From Lachnospiraceae bacterium (GTDB lineage Bacteria > Bacillota > Clostridia > Lachnospirales > Lachnospiraceae): 64,000 nucleotides of DNA. The notes under the pieces were generated by a model. That model had not been told where the DNA came from and ran no database searches. It saw nothing but the letters and a program-made list of their open reading frames with translations. A program made the position numbers and the translations under genes. Location of the stretch: the NCBI GenBank assembly GCA_021203305.1, contig JAJQBK010000022.1, positions 31,240-95,239 on the forward strand. The letters are read 5' to 3'. Numbering within the stretch: the first letter of the stretch is position 1; each line of letters begins with the position of its first letter. Of this stretch, positions 63,281 to 64,000 are shown one piece after another.

Positions 63281-63299
63281 GTTCTTTCATTCAAAGAAA

Positions 63300-63788
63300 T
63301 TAGTTTAATCCTGCGGCCTCCTTGTCAGCCTCAGTTCCATAATGATCAATCAGATACAACGGGCCATACCACGGAGTATCGTCATCAATTGCCTCGCCCG
63401 CGGGAATGGTGATCACATAGCTGACTTCATCATATGTATAGTTCATCACCAGATCCACATTGTCATACTTCACCAGCAGCTGCATAATGCTGTTGGGAAG
63501 GGAAAAATACTCATTGTAGCCGGAATACATCGCAACCACAGCAGCCTCATCCGTGCCGGACTCCGTTGCAGTAGCCGCAGCCTCTTCAATTTCATCCTCT
63601 ACCGCTCTCAGATGCTCCTTATACTGCTCTACCACATCTACTTCCTCCGATGCTACTACCACTGTGTTAGAGGTCGCAGTAACGGTGTCGTTAGAGGAAG
63701 CTGAGGCAGTAATCACTCCCTTTACTCCAACAGGAGCAAGAGCAAGAACAGCCGCAACCGCAAGAGTTACCAAAACTTTCTTTTGCAT
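63300..63788 (-). CDS. secreted protein of unknown function
   Basis: 162 residues: a typical signal peptide (MQKKVLVTLAVAAVLALAPV, probable cleavage near ASA at 28-30), a Thr/Ser/Val-rich linker, then a region with Glu/Ala heptads (VEDEIEEAAATATE), and a C-terminal beta-rich part with PWYGPLYLIDHYG. No lipobox and no LPXTG, so released or loosely wall-bound. AAGGAGA precedes the ATG. Its promoter contains a G9 tract (see findings). The family was not recognised. Confidence 0.65.
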   Translation of the reverse strand: MQKKVLVTLAVAAVLALAPVGVKGVITASASSNDTVTATSNTVVVASEEVDVVEQYKEHLRAVEDEIEEAAATATESGTDEAAVVAMYSGYNEYFSLPNSIMQLLVKYDNVDLVMNYTYDEVSYVITIPAGEAIDDDTPWYGPLYLIDHYGTEADKEAAGLN

Positions 63789-63841
63789 AATTTTCTTAAT
63801 CTCCTTTTCTGATGTTTTTCACATCTTTTTGAACATTTAGT

Positions 63842-63871
63842 ATTGTACCCCCCCCCGCTGGTTATTGTCAA
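63842..63871 (-). promoter_or_regulatory. promoter of the secreted protein with a G9 tract in the spacer
   Basis: On the minus strand TTGACA (63866-63871), an 18-base spacer and TACAAT (63842-63847). Half of the spacer next to the -10 is nine Gs (63848-63856). Slippage would change the spacer length and so promoter strength. The rest of 63872-64000 shows no gene. Confidence 0.7.
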
Positions 63872-64000
63872 TACCCTTTTATTTTCTTACAGGAAATCTT
63901 ACCTACTTTTTTCATCTGTGTTTCTATATATATTGTAACAAGTCCAGAATAATAACCAGATTTTGTGTTTTCAAACATTATGAAATATTTCCCCGCCGGA

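Noticed and set aside
1..64000. tRNA, rRNA, tmRNA or CRISPR arrays
   Set aside because: None was seen: no cloverleaf-like conserved GGTTCGAATCC arm with matching acceptor stem and no regularly spaced repeats with unique spacers.

Overview
The window reads as chromosome from a spore-forming, low- to mid-GC Firmicute, most likely a Lachnospiraceae-type Clostridium relative. This rests on gene content: SpoIVA, YqfC/YqfD, a BofC-like protein, an FtsK/SpoIIIE translocase, Rex, RecU, a DegV protein, FakA/Asp23 and a MazF beside alanine racemase. Formate-THF ligase, FolD and an NfnAB-type flavoprotein pair point to an anaerobe with folate C1 metabolism and ferredoxin-linked NADPH supply. No rRNA, tRNA, CRISPR array, intact transposase or complete prophage was seen. 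Nearly all genes are on the minus strand; the exceptions are at 585-1739, 36465-37856 and 58380-61541.

Layout. 1-9.6 kb: the 5' part of a fucose-isomerase-like gene, a DUF4317 gene, a small membrane protein, a membrane-anchored MutS-like ATPase, spoIVA, two FAD-dependent oxidoreductases and a BofC-like protein. 9.7-15.2 kb: a MOP-like membrane protein and the ybeY/phoH/yqfD/yqfC cluster (yqfD carries a frameshift at an A8 run), then rlmH. 15.2-17.3 kb: an AT-rich accessory island with three coupled genes (a DUF4869-like protein, a minimal P-loop ATPase and a possible TOPRIM-like protein), flanked by gene remnants. 17.3-32.1 kb: nfnAB, a zinc-ribbon/TPR/chitobiase-like membrane protein, folD, fhs, ftsK, a ClpP-like protease, a membrane protein with a glycosyltransferase, yebC and a CorC-like CBS protein. 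32.2-37.9 kb: mazF, alr, rex, an acidic protein, a mazEF pair and a MATE exporter. 38-43.5 kb: hisZ-G-D-B-IE. 43.5-58.2 kb: recU, an RluA-type synthase, a HAD phosphatase, coaD, rsmD, parE-parC, degV, recG, fakA and an Asp23 protein. 58.3-61.5 kb (plus strand): rpmB, then two esterase-like hydrolases and an ATP-grasp enzyme. 61.6-64 kb: an O-antigen-ligase-like membrane protein and a secreted protein whose promoter spacer contains a G9 tract.

The best candidates for something undescribed are the three-gene ATPase island (15434-16953), the hydrolase/hydrolase/ATP-grasp set (58651-61541), the homopolymer in the promoter at 63842-63871, the HisIE protein with an extra HisA/HisF-like half-barrel (38039-39187), and an approximately 150-nt imperfect palindrome inside the his operon (39292-39442). 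At least two families of short dispersed intergenic repeats also occur. All assignments come from reading the sequence and remembered family features; no database search was run.
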